DNA of 64,000 nt from Aliarcobacter sp. (GTDB lineage: Bacteria; Campylobacterota; Campylobacteria; Campylobacterales; Arcobacteraceae), in NCBI GenBank assembly GCA_028688995.1, contig JAQTXB010000013.1, positions 1 to 64,000 on the forward strand, read 5' to 3'. The first letter of the stretch is position 1. Each line of letters begins with the position of its first letter. Under the pieces are notes generated by a model, which was given only the letters and a program-made list of their open reading frames with translations, searched no databases and was not told the origin of the DNA. The position numbers and the translations under genes are program-made. Of the stretch, positions 18,161 through 26,609 are shown piece after piece.

Positions 18161-19168
18161 TTATTTCCTAATATTCAAAGTTTTAAATCTATCACCCATT
18201 CCTGTTGGTTCAAGTAATACTTTTACTTTTTGAGTCTCTTTTAGATATGTTTTTTCATTTACATTTGATTTTAAAATCTCAAGTAAATCTAAAATTCCAA
18301 ACTCTATTAAAGATTTTAGTTGAGTGTTAAATTTTATATCTGAAATACCAAGTTCTTTAAAACAATCACTAAGATAATTAAAATGAACATCATAGGTAAT
18401 ATCTGAGTGTTTAAAGAGTTTTTCTAAGGGTAAATTTTCTTCAAAAATAGGGTAAACATTATGTTTTTCATAAACCCTTGCTGAGAAATCATTTCTTGGA
18501 AATCTATCTCCATAATCAAAAGTTAAAAATTCAAAAGTTTTGATATTTGAATAAAGTGTATTTATAAAATCTTTGTATGAAAGGGCAACTTCACCTTTTG
18601 TAATGTGATATTTTTTGCAGTGATTTATAATATTTTCATCAATACAATCTACAAATTCTACTTTATGATTTGAAACAAAGCCTTGTTGTAAAGTTCCTTC
18701 TTTATTTGTATAAAGCAAATCACAAGAAAAAGCATCAAATATCTCATTTGCAAGAACATAAGCATTTTCAAGTTTTACTTCATTTATATCGTTGTAATGT
18801 TTTAGTTTTATTATTTCTCCAAAAGAGTCACTTAGATACTTTTTTTGTTGTTCTTGAAGATTTGGAAATCGCTCAACAATTGCAAAATTTAGAGTCTCTA
18901 AAAGTTGAGGTTTTAAAGTATAAATAAACTGAATAATATCAGCTAATAGATATCCATGATGAGCACCAATTTCTAAAATAGTAGTGTTACTTGGTAAAAA
19001 TCCTTCTTCAATAGAAGTGATTATTTTTTTAGCAATTGAGCCACCAAAAAATGATGAAGTTGAAACAGAAGTGAAAAAATCACCATCTTTTCCTATTTGT
19101 TTGTAGTTTGAGTAGTAGCCATCTTGGCTATAAAGCCAATCATTAAAGTAGTCATTAAATTTAATCAT
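18161..19168 (-). CDS. SAM-dependent methyltransferase, MidA/NDUFAF7 family
   Basis: The 335-residue protein shows YYSNYKQIGKDGDFFTSVSTSSFFG near the N-terminus, the SAM-binding motif ILEIGAHHGYL near residue 65, and ANEIFDAFSCD near residue 140, which together mark the MidA (DUF185) family. The mitochondrial relative methylates an arginine on a respiratory complex I subunit; the bacterial substrate is not known. The ribosome site is weak. It lies between the OmpA-like lipoprotein gene and thiS on the same strand. Confidence 0.85.
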   Translation of the reverse strand: MIKFNDYFNDWLYSQDGYYSNYKQIGKDGDFFTSVSTSSFFGGSIAKKIITSIEEGFLPSNTTILEIGAHHGYLLADIIQFIYTLKPQLLETLNFAIVERFPNLQEQQKKYLSDSFGEIIKLKHYNDINEVKLENAYVLANEIFDAFSCDLLYTNKEGTLQQGFVSNHKVEFVDCIDENIINHCKKYHITKGEVALSYKDFINTLYSNIKTFEFLTFDYGDRFPRNDFSARVYEKHNVYPIFEENLPLEKLFKHSDITYDVHFNYLSDCFKELGISDIKFNTQLKSLIEFGILDLLEILKSNVNEKTYLKETQKVKVLLEPTGMGDRFKTLNIRK

Positions 19169-19213
19169 AAAAAGATTGTATCAAAAGTGTTGTAAATAAA
19201 AAGATTTCTCCTT

Positions 19214-19939
19214 TTATTTACAAACATCAATTACAGATTGTTGATTTGGATATAAATAAACTTCAACTCTTCTATTTAATCCCATATTTGCATCACTTGT
19301 ATTTGGTGCAATTGGTTTATCAAAAGAACAACCTTTTGAGAAGATTTGATTTTGAACACCTGTATCATTTATAATATTTCCAACATTTGTAGCTCTTTTT
19401 TCAGATAGAGTAAGATTATAAGCATGAGTACCTCGGCTATCTGTGTGTCCAACAACTTGCACTAAAGTATTTGGATATTTTTGTAAAACAGATGTTATTT
19501 TTGTTATTTTAGTTCCAGCAGCATAAGTTGGATTTTCAGAGTTTGTTTCAAACATCATATCATCTCTAAACATGATTTTTACATAGTTGTCAGTATTTGA
19601 AACTATTAAATCTTGGTTTGGGTCAAGTGCTGCTGTTGGATTATTATTTACATTTGTATTTAAACTTTGAGCAACTTCTTTTGCTTGATTATCCATACTA
19701 TAACCAACAGCTCCACCAATTGCAGCACCAGCAACTGCTCCAATTACTTGGTTTCTTCCTTTGTTTCCACCACCAATATTATTACCAAGAACAATACCCG
19801 CAAGTGCTCCAATTGTTGTACCAATTATTGCATTTTGGTTGTTATCATAAGTTGCATTTCCTGTTTTTTGAGCACAACCAGCAAGTAATGAAGCAATAGC
19901 AATTGAAGAGATAATAGTTTTTAAATTAATAAATTTCAT
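19214..19939 (-). CDS. OmpA-family lipoprotein with glycine-zipper segment
   Basis: The 241-residue product has a lipoprotein signal peptide with lipobox LLAG-C22. A glycine-rich stretch (about 38-82, repeated G-x-x-x-G, IGTTIGALAGIVLGNNIGGG) resembles the glycine-zipper region of YfiB-type proteins. An OmpA/MotB peptidoglycan-binding domain (about 120-235) has the motif GHTDSRG and the LSEKRATNVGNII helix. It probably anchors the outer membrane to the cell wall. Two cysteines near the end (KGCSFD, VIDVCK) might form a disulfide. It is transcribed alone, divergent from pyk. Confidence 0.9.
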   Translation of the reverse strand: MKFINLKTIISSIAIASLLAGCAQKTGNATYDNNQNAIIGTTIGALAGIVLGNNIGGGNKGRNQVIGAVAGAAIGGAVGYSMDNQAKEVAQSLNTNVNNNPTAALDPNQDLIVSNTDNYVKIMFRDDMMFETNSENPTYAAGTKITKITSVLQKYPNTLVQVVGHTDSRGTHAYNLTLSEKRATNVGNIINDTGVQNQIFSKGCSFDKPIAPNTSDANMGLNRRVEVYLYPNQQSVIDVCK

Positions 19940-20019
19940 ATAAAACCTTTAAATATTTTATTTTAGATTATTGATTTTATCATCTTTATTGTGAAATAAT
20001 TGTTAGGAAGAAAAGTTAC

Positions 20020-20047
20020 TTGATTTGTAATAATTGTATGTTATAAT
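20020..20047 (+). promoter_or_regulatory. Sigma-70 type promoter of pyk
   Basis: TTGATT (20020-20025) and TATAAT (20042-20047) are separated by 16 bases. The predicted start near 20054 gives a leader of about 19 bases that ends in the AAAGGAG ribosome site of pyk. Confidence 0.65.
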
Positions 20048-20072
20048 AAATATAACTCAAAAAGGAGAAACT

Positions 20073-21539
20073 ATGGAAAAAAGAACAAAAATATTAGCAA
20101 CTTTAGGCCCAGCAAGCCATAGCGTGGAGATGATTGAAGGACTTATAAAAGCCGGTGCAAATATGTTTAGATTAAACTTTTCACACGGAAGTCATGAATA
20201 TCATTTAGAAACATTAAATAATATTAGAACAGCAATGAAAAACTTAAATAAAACGGTTGGAATTTTACAAGATATTTCTGGACCAAAAGTTAGAATTGGT
20301 GATTTAAAAGAACCTTTTGAACTATATAGAGATGATGTAATTACATTTTTAAAAGATGATATGGTTGGATATAAAAAAGCAGATAAAGAGTATGTGGTAT
20401 CAATTAATTATCCAGATATTTTAGACAAAGTTAAAATTGATGAATATATATATTTATATGATGGAACTATTAGAGCAAAAGTTATTGCAATTGGAAATGA
20501 AGTAAAAGCAAAAATAGAAAACCACGGAATTCTTTCTTCAAGAAAAGGTGTTAATTTCCCAAATACTGTAATTGATATTGATGTAATTACAAAAAAAGAT
20601 GAAAAAGATATAGCTTGGGGAGTTGAAAACGAGGTTGATTATTTCGCTATTTCATTTGTACAAAATGCAAAAGATATGAGAAAAGCTAGAAATCTTTTAA
20701 ATGGATACAAAGGTAAATTAATAGCAAAAATTGAAAAATTTGATGCTGTTGAAAATATTGATGAAATTATAGAAGCTAGTGATGGATTAATGGTTGCAAG
20801 GGGAGATTTAGGAATAGAAGTTCCTTATTATGATGTTCCTACAATTCAAAAAATGCTTATTAAAAAAGCAAATTTAAAAGGAATTCCAGTAATTACAGCA
20901 ACTCAAATGCTTTTATCAATGACTCAAAACGAAAGAGCAACACGTGCTGAAATCTCAGACGTTGCAAATGCAGTTTTAGATGGAACTGATGTTGTAATGC
21001 TTTCTGAAGAGAGTGCTGTTGGAGAAGATCCAATAAATGTAGTTGATACAATGCATAATATTATTGCAAAAACAGAGGGTATTTATAACTATGATAAACA
21101 ATATAAATTCCCATATTTAGATGAGTTTGATGTTATTCAAGCAACAGTTACAAAACTTGCAGATGATTTAAAAGCAAATGGTATTTTAGCACTTACAAGT
21201 TCTGGAAAATCTGCTTTAAAAATGTCAAGATATAGACCAAGAACTCCTATTTATACATTTACTCATAAGAAAAAAGTTTTAAATGCACTAACAGCTGTTT
21301 GGGGAGTTGAACCAATAGGAACAATAAAAGAGGCACAAGCATCTAAAATGTTCCAAAGAATGCTAAAAGCTCTTGATGAAATGGGATTATTAAATAGAAA
21401 TGGTTTATATGTAGCAACTGTTGGTTATCCTGTTGGAATGCCAGGAAGCACAAATACCATTAAGATTCTAACTCCATCTGAAATTGAATATTACTTAAAT
21501 TTTAAAGAGACTAAAGAAAAAGAGAAAAAGTCTAAATAA
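20073..21539 (+). CDS. pyk: Pyruvate kinase
   Basis: This 488-residue enzyme makes pyruvate and ATP from phosphoenolpyruvate and ADP. It starts MEKRTKILATLGPAS and shows MFRLNFSHGS, the signature around IAKIEKFDAVENID with the catalytic lysine, VARGDLGIEVP near residue 245 and TATQMLLSM near residue 285. The C-terminal allosteric domain is present. The ATG at 20073 follows AAAGGAG closely; an in-frame ATG 13 codons upstream lies inside the promoter region. It shares a terminator with the convergent histidine kinase gene. Confidence 0.96.
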   Translation: MEKRTKILATLGPASHSVEMIEGLIKAGANMFRLNFSHGSHEYHLETLNNIRTAMKNLNKTVGILQDISGPKVRIGDLKEPFELYRDDVITFLKDDMVGYKKADKEYVVSINYPDILDKVKIDEYIYLYDGTIRAKVIAIGNEVKAKIENHGILSSRKGVNFPNTVIDIDVITKKDEKDIAWGVENEVDYFAISFVQNAKDMRKARNLLNGYKGKLIAKIEKFDAVENIDEIIEASDGLMVARGDLGIEVPYYDVPTIQKMLIKKANLKGIPVITATQMLLSMTQNERATRAEISDVANAVLDGTDVVMLSEESAVGEDPINVVDTMHNIIAKTEGIYNYDKQYKFPYLDEFDVIQATVTKLADDLKANGILALTSSGKSALKMSRYRPRTPIYTFTHKKKVLNALTAVWGVEPIGTIKEAQASKMFQRMLKALDEMGLLNRNGLYVATVGYPVGMPGSTNTIKILTPSEIEYYLNFKETKEKEKKSK

Positions 21540-21566
21540 ATAAGGTAAATTTTTACCTTATTTATT
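21535..21566. terminator. Bidirectional terminator between pyk and the histidine kinase
   Basis: AATAAATAAGGTAAA (21535-21549) pairs with TTTACCTTATTTATT (21552-21566). The hairpin spans both stop codons and has A/T-rich flanks, so it can end transcription from either side. Confidence 0.8.
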
Positions 21567-24096
21567 ATAAATTTAATAAAGTATCATTATTTAGAGGTTT
21601 TTTATAAACCTTTAAAGCTTTATTTTTTAAATTATCTTCAATATCATCTTCACATAATATAATAAGATTATTTGTAGATAATTCAGCTATTTTTTCTTTA
21701 TCTTTATTTTCTAATTTTGTTATATCAATAATAATTTTTGGATTATCTTCTTCAATTAAAAATAGTTGTACGATTTTTGATATTTGTTTCACATTATACT
21801 TTTTATTTAATTCAGTAATTATATTAAAGAAATATATTGGATTATTATTTAAGATATAAATTGATTCTTTATTTATAATTTGTTTTTTTGTATCAAATAA
21901 TATCTCTCTTTTAGAAATAGTGTTTTCATCATCTTTTTCTCTAATTTCATTTTGCGAATTTTGTATAGTTTCATCTAAAATAAAATCTAAATTTTTAGGA
22001 ATTAATACCTCAAAAGTCGAACCAATATTAAGTTGACTTGAAACAGTTATTTTTCCATTTAAAAGAGTAATAATCTCTTCACAAATCGAAAGTCCTAATC
22101 CTGTTCCCCCATATTTTCGTGCAATACTCTCATCTAATTGTTTAAATCTATCAAAAATATATTCTAATTTATTTTGAGGAATTCCTATTCCTTCATCTTT
22201 AATTATAATTTTTATATTATTCTTAGAATCTTCGACTAAAAAGTAGATTTTTCCTTTAGGTGTGAATTTTAGAGCATTACTTAAAAGGTTTTTTATTATT
22301 TGTTTGACTTTTATTTGATCACTATATATAAAGTCTAAATTATCATCTATTTTAAAAATCAATTCAAGATTCTTCATTTTTGTTTGTGTATAAAACATCT
22401 CATATATTGAAGTCATGTACTCTTTTATATTTATTTTTGTATATTGAACATGACTTTGTTTTGCTTCTAATTTTGACAAATCAAGAATGTCATTTATTAG
22501 ATTTAATAAATCTTTCCCACATTTATTGATTACTTCTAGATTTTTTACTTCTTTCTCATTAAGGTTTCCTGATTTATTTTTTACCATTATTTCACTAATA
22601 ATATTTATAGAATTTAAAGGAGTTTTTAATTCATGACTCATATTTGCTAGAAAATTATCTTTTGATTTATTAGCTTCTTCTGCAAAAATTTTAGCATCAT
22701 AAAGTTTTTTTGTTCTTTCATTTAGTTCATTTAACATTGAAACAAAATTAGAACTGAGTTGATGTATTTCTGAAATATTAGTATTAAGAACTTCTATATT
22801 TGTGTTGTTCTCTGATATTTGTGATGTTTGATTTGATAAATCGATAATAGGTTTTGTAATAGACTCTGAAAATATATTTATCTTTTTTAATAAAAGATAA
22901 AAGAAAATTATATAGAAAAATATTAAAAATATAATTGCTGCATAACCAATTTTATGTGATAGATTTTTTAAATATTCAATAGATGAAAAAAGATTGTTTT
23001 TATCAATTAAAATCATTAATTTCCAATTAGTTTCATCAATATTTTGTTGTAAAGTTAAATACTCATTATCTTCAATTTTTAACGTTGACTCGGATTCTTC
23101 ATTTTCAATTAGATTTTTAAAATGAGAAGCAAAAGGACTTTTATTTGTAAGAATATTGTATTCTTGGGGTTTAGAGATGGTTCTCAAAATTGAATCAGTA
23201 TAAAGATGCTCTTTTAACTCCTTTAAACCAAGTAAAGACTCAATCTTTTCTGGCATGGCAATAATCATACCATCTTTATCAACCATAAATAAATTTGCAT
23301 CATAGGGTAATTTAGTATTTAAAATATATTTTACAAATGTGTCGATTGTAATATCAAGTCCTGTAACTCCTTCTAAAAAGTTTTTATTATAAATTGGAAC
23401 AATACATGATAACATCCAACCATTTCCCGCAGGGTCTAAATATGCACTTGTCCAAACAGGTTTTTTCTCTGGATTATGTTTTAAATCTGCCAAGTAATAA
23501 AAATTATAATCTTCCATTTTGATATGTTCACCATATTGCTCATAAACTTTATCAATAAAGGGATAAAGTCTATTCATATTGTCCCAACTATTAAAATATG
23601 CAGCATTTATGATAGGATTGCTATCAACAACACTTTTTAATGATACATCCATGGCTTCTGTAAAAGTAGCCTTTCTTCTTTCAACATCTGTAATATTTGT
23701 TTTTGATGAATAATAAAGACTTGCGCCATTTTTATTTGTTTTATAAAATACACCATTAGAAGCAACATCAAACTTTGCATCAAAATTTGATAAATTATAT
23801 TGATTAAAATTAGACATTATATTTTCATGACTAGCTTGTAAAATTAATGCTGTTCTTGAGATTTCTGTTAATTTATTACTAATAATTGTTGCTTCATTTT
23901 CTAATATAGCTTTAGAGTGTGATTGTGCTTCTTTTAATAATAGAGCTGCATTTTTTGTTGAAATATATGTATTTATTGAAAAATATAAAATAATTAATGC
24001 AATTTCAACTATAAGTATTGGTATAAGTGAGAATTTAACAAAATGATTAGAAAGTATTTTCCCAAAATTCTTTCTTTTTTTTACAACTTCTTTCAT
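21565..24096 (-). CDS. Membrane sensor histidine kinase with degenerate receiver domain
   Basis: The 843-residue protein has a membrane helix at about 20-42, a large periplasmic double Cache-type sensor (about 45-380), a second helix at about 382-404, a HAMP-like linker, a HisKA domain with phospho-His488 in NMSHELKTPLNS, and an ATPase domain with N-box NLLSNALKFTP, DEGIGIP and GGTGLGLS. The last 110 residues look like a decayed receiver: IIIDITKL supplies an Asp and VYKKPLNND the Lys, but the acidic pocket is ILNNNP. No response regulator gene is adjacent. The periplasmic ligand cannot be read from the sequence. Confidence 0.88.
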   Translation of the reverse strand: MKEVVKKRKNFGKILSNHFVKFSLIPILIVEIALIILYFSINTYISTKNAALLLKEAQSHSKAILENEATIISNKLTEISRTALILQASHENIMSNFNQYNLSNFDAKFDVASNGVFYKTNKNGASLYYSSKTNITDVERRKATFTEAMDVSLKSVVDSNPIINAAYFNSWDNMNRLYPFIDKVYEQYGEHIKMEDYNFYYLADLKHNPEKKPVWTSAYLDPAGNGWMLSCIVPIYNKNFLEGVTGLDITIDTFVKYILNTKLPYDANLFMVDKDGMIIAMPEKIESLLGLKELKEHLYTDSILRTISKPQEYNILTNKSPFASHFKNLIENEESESTLKIEDNEYLTLQQNIDETNWKLMILIDKNNLFSSIEYLKNLSHKIGYAAIIFLIFFYIIFFYLLLKKINIFSESITKPIIDLSNQTSQISENNTNIEVLNTNISEIHQLSSNFVSMLNELNERTKKLYDAKIFAEEANKSKDNFLANMSHELKTPLNSINIISEIMVKNKSGNLNEKEVKNLEVINKCGKDLLNLINDILDLSKLEAKQSHVQYTKINIKEYMTSIYEMFYTQTKMKNLELIFKIDDNLDFIYSDQIKVKQIIKNLLSNALKFTPKGKIYFLVEDSKNNIKIIIKDEGIGIPQNKLEYIFDRFKQLDESIARKYGGTGLGLSICEEIITLLNGKITVSSQLNIGSTFEVLIPKNLDFILDETIQNSQNEIREKDDENTISKREILFDTKKQIINKESIYILNNNPIYFFNIITELNKKYNVKQISKIVQLFLIEEDNPKIIIDITKLENKDKEKIAELSTNNLIILCEDDIEDNLKNKALKVYKKPLNNDTLLNL

Positions 24097-24172
24097 TAAA
24101 TCTCCATAAATAAAATTATTATTTTTATTATATATTAAATTATCGTATTTTATGACATTATGTATATAAAAC

Positions 24173-25366
24173 CTAAGAAAGTTTTACATACATTTCAAGA
24201 AGTTCAAGTTGTTTATCTATTTCGTAGATTTTTAAATCTAAAGATTTGATTTTTTGTGAGTTTTGGAGAGTATCTAAATCACTTTGAGTTTTGATTTGTG
24301 CTATTTTTTCTTCATTTATAGTTTTTAAAATAGAGTCATAAACTTCTAAATCATCTTTTGTAATTTGTAATCTTTCATCAAGCATAGAGAGCTTTTGAAG
24401 TTTAGATTTGAAAAAAGTTTTTTCATCACTTATGCTATTTTCTAAGTTTAATTTTGATTTTAGATAATCAATTCTTTTACTCTGCACATCATTAAAAGTT
24501 CTTGAATCAAAAGGAACAGTAACACTAACTCCAAAAGTTTGGTCATTCTCTTTTTGTAATTTTATATTATCATCTGTTTCATGATATTTTGAGTAATTAT
24601 AATAGGCATTTACACTTGGAAGATATTTTGCCATTGTCATAAATGAGTAATTACCTTTTTTATCAATATCTGCTTCTATTTTTTTTAGATTTATATTATT
24701 TTCTAAAAACTCTTTTTCACTAAATATAGTAAAAGTTGGTAATTCAAACTGTGTGTAATCACTTGAAGAGATATTATTAAAATTATTGATTAACTCTTCT
24801 TTTTGATATTTTAAATCAACTAAATTATGTTTAGTTGTATTCAAAGTTAAAAGAGCATCATCCAAATATGAAGCATCAAGAAAGCCATTTAAAACTTGTT
24901 CTTTTTTTCTATTAACATCAATTTTTGCATTTTCTAATGTATATTGAGCTTTTTGAATATTTAAATTTGTTTTTTCAATTCTAAAAAGAATATTTAAAGC
25001 CTCTTTTATTAACTCTTTTTTTTGTTGAGATAAATCTAAATCGGCATATTTATAGCTATTGTCTGCATATTTTATAGCTTCATAAATTCCACCACTTTGG
25101 AAAATAGGTTGATTAATAGAAATCATTGACCTTTGGGTTTTGTAGTCTTCACCTAAATTATTTGTGTATTGATAGGTAATTGGATTTATCCAATCTTTTC
25201 TTAGTTTTGAACTATCTTCTTGGATTTGTTCTTTTGTTAAATCAAAATTTTTTAATCTTTTTTCAGAAAGTATTTTTTCATCAAAAGCTTCAGTTTGGGC
25301 ATATAAGTTTGAGAAGATTAAACTACATAAAAGTAGTTTAACCTTGTTTGATTTTATTAAGAGCAT
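24173..25366 (-). CDS. TolC-family outer membrane protein
   Basis: The 397-residue product has a signal peptide (about 1-23, LLLCSLIFSNLYAQ) and the repeated alpha-helical coiled-coil character of TolC proteins, including RSMISINQPIFQSGGIYEAI near residue 80 and SVTVPFDSRTFNDVQSKRIDYLKSK near residue 280. Such proteins form outer membrane exit channels for efflux or type I secretion. It is shorter than typical TolC (about 450-490). It starts 29 bases inside the 3' end of argD, so translation is probably coupled. No inner membrane pump or adaptor gene is adjacent. Confidence 0.8.
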   Translation of the reverse strand: MLLIKSNKVKLLLCSLIFSNLYAQTEAFDEKILSEKRLKNFDLTKEQIQEDSSKLRKDWINPITYQYTNNLGEDYKTQRSMISINQPIFQSGGIYEAIKYADNSYKYADLDLSQQKKELIKEALNILFRIEKTNLNIQKAQYTLENAKIDVNRKKEQVLNGFLDASYLDDALLTLNTTKHNLVDLKYQKEELINNFNNISSSDYTQFELPTFTIFSEKEFLENNINLKKIEADIDKKGNYSFMTMAKYLPSVNAYYNYSKYHETDDNIKLQKENDQTFGVSVTVPFDSRTFNDVQSKRIDYLKSKLNLENSISDEKTFFKSKLQKLSMLDERLQITKDDLEVYDSILKTINEEKIAQIKTQSDLDTLQNSQKIKSLDLKIYEIDKQLELLEMYVKLS

Positions 25367-26537
25367 TTTCTAATCTTTTAAATCCTTCATTCATCTCTTC
25401 TTTTGAAATAGTAAGAGCTGGAAGAAGTCTTAGGGTATTTTTCCCTGCTTTTAAAACTAAAACACCTTCTTCAAAAGCAGTTTTTATAACAAGTGCTAAA
25501 GTATCAGCATCTTTTACTCTTAATCCTCTCATAAGTCCAAGACCTACATTGTCTGTAAAAATTTCTCTATTTTTTTCATAAACATCAGTTAACATTTTAT
25601 TAAAATAGATAATAGTTTCATCTAATGCTCCACTATCTTTTATCTCTTCTAAAATGTCTAAAACTTCAAGTGCAGCAGTTGTTACAAGGTAATTTCCACC
25701 AAAAGTAGAACCATGATCACCTGGGCTAAAAATATCTTTTAGTTTAGTTAAAACAGCACCAATAGGAACTCCTCCACCTAAACCTTTTGCTAAAGTTACA
25801 ATATCTGGTTCAATTTCATAAAGATTTGCAGCTAAAAATTCTCCAGTTCTAAATACACCTGTTTGAACTTCATCAACGATTAATAAAATATCTTTCTCTT
25901 TTAAGAATTTTGCTAAATCTTGAATCTCTTTTTTATCAAATGGTTGAACTCCACCTTCGCCTTGAACAAGTTCAATCATAACTGCAACTGTTTCATCATC
26001 AATAGAATCATAAACATCAGCAATTGAAGTTTTGTAAGAAAACCCATCAGGATATGGAGCAAAATTTGGTGTATGCATTGAACTTTGTCCAGTTGCTTTT
26101 ACTGTTGTTATTGTTCTTCCATGAAAAGAGTGTTCAAGTGTGATAACTTTATATCTTTTATTTTCAAATTTAGTTTCACCATATTTTCTAGCTATTTTAA
26201 TAGCTCCCTCATTTGCTTCAGCTCCACTATTTGAAAAGAATATTCTTATATCAAGCCCTGAAAGTTCATTGATTTTTTGTGCTAATTTTGCTTGAGGTTC
26301 AATTGCATATAAATTTGAAATATGTGTAATATTTGAAACTTGTTCATAAATTTTATCAGCAACTCTTTTATTTCCATGACCAACACTACAAACTGCAATT
26401 CCTGAAGTAAAATCTATATAGTCTTTATTTTTATCATCAAAAAGTGTAGCATTTATACCTTTTTTGAAATTAACATAATTTCTTGCATATGTATGAAGTA
26501 CATACTCTTTATCTAATTGTTCTATTTGTTCATTCAT
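25338..26537 (-). CDS. argD: Acetylornithine aminotransferase
   Basis: This 399-residue class III PLP aminotransferase works in arginine synthesis, converting N-acetylglutamate semialdehyde to acetylornithine. Visible parts are GIAVCSVGHGN near residue 46, FFSNSGAEANEGAIKIAR near residue 98, HGRTITT, LLIVDEVQTGVFRTGEF near residue 214, and TLAKGLGGGVPIGAVL near residue 243 with the Schiff-base lysine. AGGAAAA precedes the ATG. The tail overlaps the TolC-like gene by 29 bases. Confidence 0.93.
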   Translation of the reverse strand: MNEQIEQLDKEYVLHTYARNYVNFKKGINATLFDDKNKDYIDFTSGIAVCSVGHGNKRVADKIYEQVSNITHISNLYAIEPQAKLAQKINELSGLDIRIFFSNSGAEANEGAIKIARKYGETKFENKRYKVITLEHSFHGRTITTVKATGQSSMHTPNFAPYPDGFSYKTSIADVYDSIDDETVAVMIELVQGEGGVQPFDKKEIQDLAKFLKEKDILLIVDEVQTGVFRTGEFLAANLYEIEPDIVTLAKGLGGGVPIGAVLTKLKDIFSPGDHGSTFGGNYLVTTAALEVLDILEEIKDSGALDETIIYFNKMLTDVYEKNREIFTDNVGLGLMRGLRVKDADTLALVIKTAFEEGVLVLKAGKNTLRLLPALTISKEEMNEGFKRLENALNKIKQG

Positions 26538-26609
26538 TTATTTTCCTAAAAAAATTTAGATGTAATTTTAAGTGTAGATTATATCTAAAATATTTAAACC
26601 ATTTATTAA

